Assembly (NCBI GenBank): GCA_026419705.1
Contig: JANZYY010000396.1
Coordinates: forward strand, 1-5,298
Direction: 5' to 3'
DNA: 5,298 nucleotides
Source of the DNA: Fischerella sp.
GTDB taxonomy: Bacteria > Cyanobacteriota > Cyanobacteriia > Cyanobacteriales > Nostocaceae
The translations under genes were made by a program, and so were the position numbers. Shown here in pieces: positions 4,811-5,298 of the stretch. The notes beneath the pieces are model-generated. The model saw nothing but the letters and a program-made list of their open reading frames with translations, was not told the DNA's origin and did no database searches. The first letter of the stretch is position 1, and each line of letters starts with the position of its first letter.

Positions 4811-5298
4811 ATGAACACAGTAATTGCTTGGATCAAAAAAATTCGCCTCAAGCAGATTCTAACAGTTTTTGTGGCAGGAATCTTACTATTTTTTACGCAA
4901 GCTTGCAATCGTCCTACGGTAGCAGGACAACCTCCACAGCCTTCTACTAGACCAAATGCGGAAGTGTATGTTCCAAAGGGAGAGAATGCCACTAATCGTT
5001 ACGAAGGAGGAATGAATAACTTTAGTGATGTAGATCCAAGATCTAAAGATGCAAAAGCTAGAGCTGAGTTTCTGAAAGAAAATGCGGCGCAAAATCAAGC
5101 TGAGAGAGCAACCAATAACCCAGCAGAAGCTTTCCGTCGTGTCACTTCCGAAAGAGATGATTTAGGCAGAAATGTTCAGCAAAAAGCTGAAGATTTAGAA
5201 AACAAAGCTGAGAATACTGCTGAAGATTTTGCCAAGGGAACCAAGCGCGGATTTGAAAATATTCAAGACAATACTCAGGATACTGTTAGAAACATAAC
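4811..5298 (+). CDS. Small lipoprotein with LEA-like C-terminus, partial (runs off window)
   Basis: This is the second lipoprotein gene, of which 162 residues are present and no stop is reached. The N-terminus MNTVIAWIKKIRLKQ is basic, a hydrophobic core follows, and the lipobox FTQAC places Cys32, with residues allowed by the usual lipoprotein pattern. A Pro-rich linker (33-50) leads to NRYEGGMNNFSDVDP (62-76). After that the chain is strongly charged and Ala/Lys/Glu/Asp/Asn-rich with almost no hydrophobic core. Its repeating KAE-L/KAE-T pattern, as in QQKAEDLENKAENTAEDFAK (123-142), resembles late-embryogenesis-abundant or other disordered, helix-forming stress proteins. I recall this architecture in cyanobacterial DUF6658-type proteins, without being able to check. 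It shares 15 of the first 32 residues with the upstream gene, so the two arose by duplication. A membrane-surface or stress role is an inference from composition only. Confidence 0.85.
   Translation, partial: MNTVIAWIKKIRLKQILTVFVAGILLFFTQACNRPTVAGQPPQPSTRPNAEVYVPKGENATNRYEGGMNNFSDVDPRSKDAKARAEFLKENAAQNQAERATNNPAEAFRRVTSERDDLGRNVQQKAEDLENKAENTAEDFAKGTKRGFENIQDNTQDTVRNI

Noticed and set aside
4759..4992. Short reading frames on both strands over the start of the second lipoprotein gene
   Set aside because: They are out of frame with the lipoprotein, whose Shine-Dalgarno, signal sequence and paralogy with the upstream gene are clear.

Overview
The window reads as chromosomal DNA of a filamentous, heterocyst-forming-type cyanobacterium (Nostoc/Anabaena group). 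Three things point there. A trnL(UAA) gene is interrupted by a group I intron at the anticodon. Four copies of the cyanobacterial HIP1 octamer GCGATCGC occur in 5.3 kb. Degenerate heptanucleotide repeats of the kind scattered through Nostoc genomes are also present. No database could be consulted, so family names rest on motifs and memory.

Layout. Bases 1-340 hold the 3' part of trnL(UAA): a nearly complete group I intron, with its first base or two and the 5' exon lying upstream of the window, followed by the 3' exon ending at 340. Bases 341-1283 contain no intact gene. They hold several small palindromes and a decayed gene remnant (about 612-928) that can be read as the C-terminal end of a membrane protein once one nonsense codon and frameshifts are allowed for. 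Bases 1284-2591 (+) encode a 435-residue, probably helical protein of unknown function. It converges on a gene at 2606-3541 (-) for a multi-pass membrane protein of the YbhN/AglD/MprF-type flippase-like (UPF0104) family. The two stop codons are 14 bases apart, and a four-unit heptad repeat covers both.

Bases 3542-4116 are a long intergenic region with three clear hairpins. One of them sits just upstream of a strong Shine-Dalgarno and a GTG start. From 4117 to the end lie two tandem genes for related small lipoproteins. The second runs off the window. Both have a lysine-rich N-terminus, a lipobox cysteine at residue 32, a shared Tyr/Gly-Gly/Asn motif and a charged, Ala/Glu/Lys-rich helical C-terminus. 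A 12-bp inverted repeat enclosing a 12-bp tandem duplication separates them.

Functionally the genes do not form one obvious pathway. The coherent units are the self-splicing tRNA and the lipoprotein pair; the flippase-like protein and the unknown helical protein are neighbours only by convergence. I see no convincing new defence, mobile or biosynthetic system. The points most worth a second look are the heptad asymmetry in the intron P6b arm, the heptad repeat that supplies both stop codons, and the duplicated lipoproteins with their hairpin-bearing leader.
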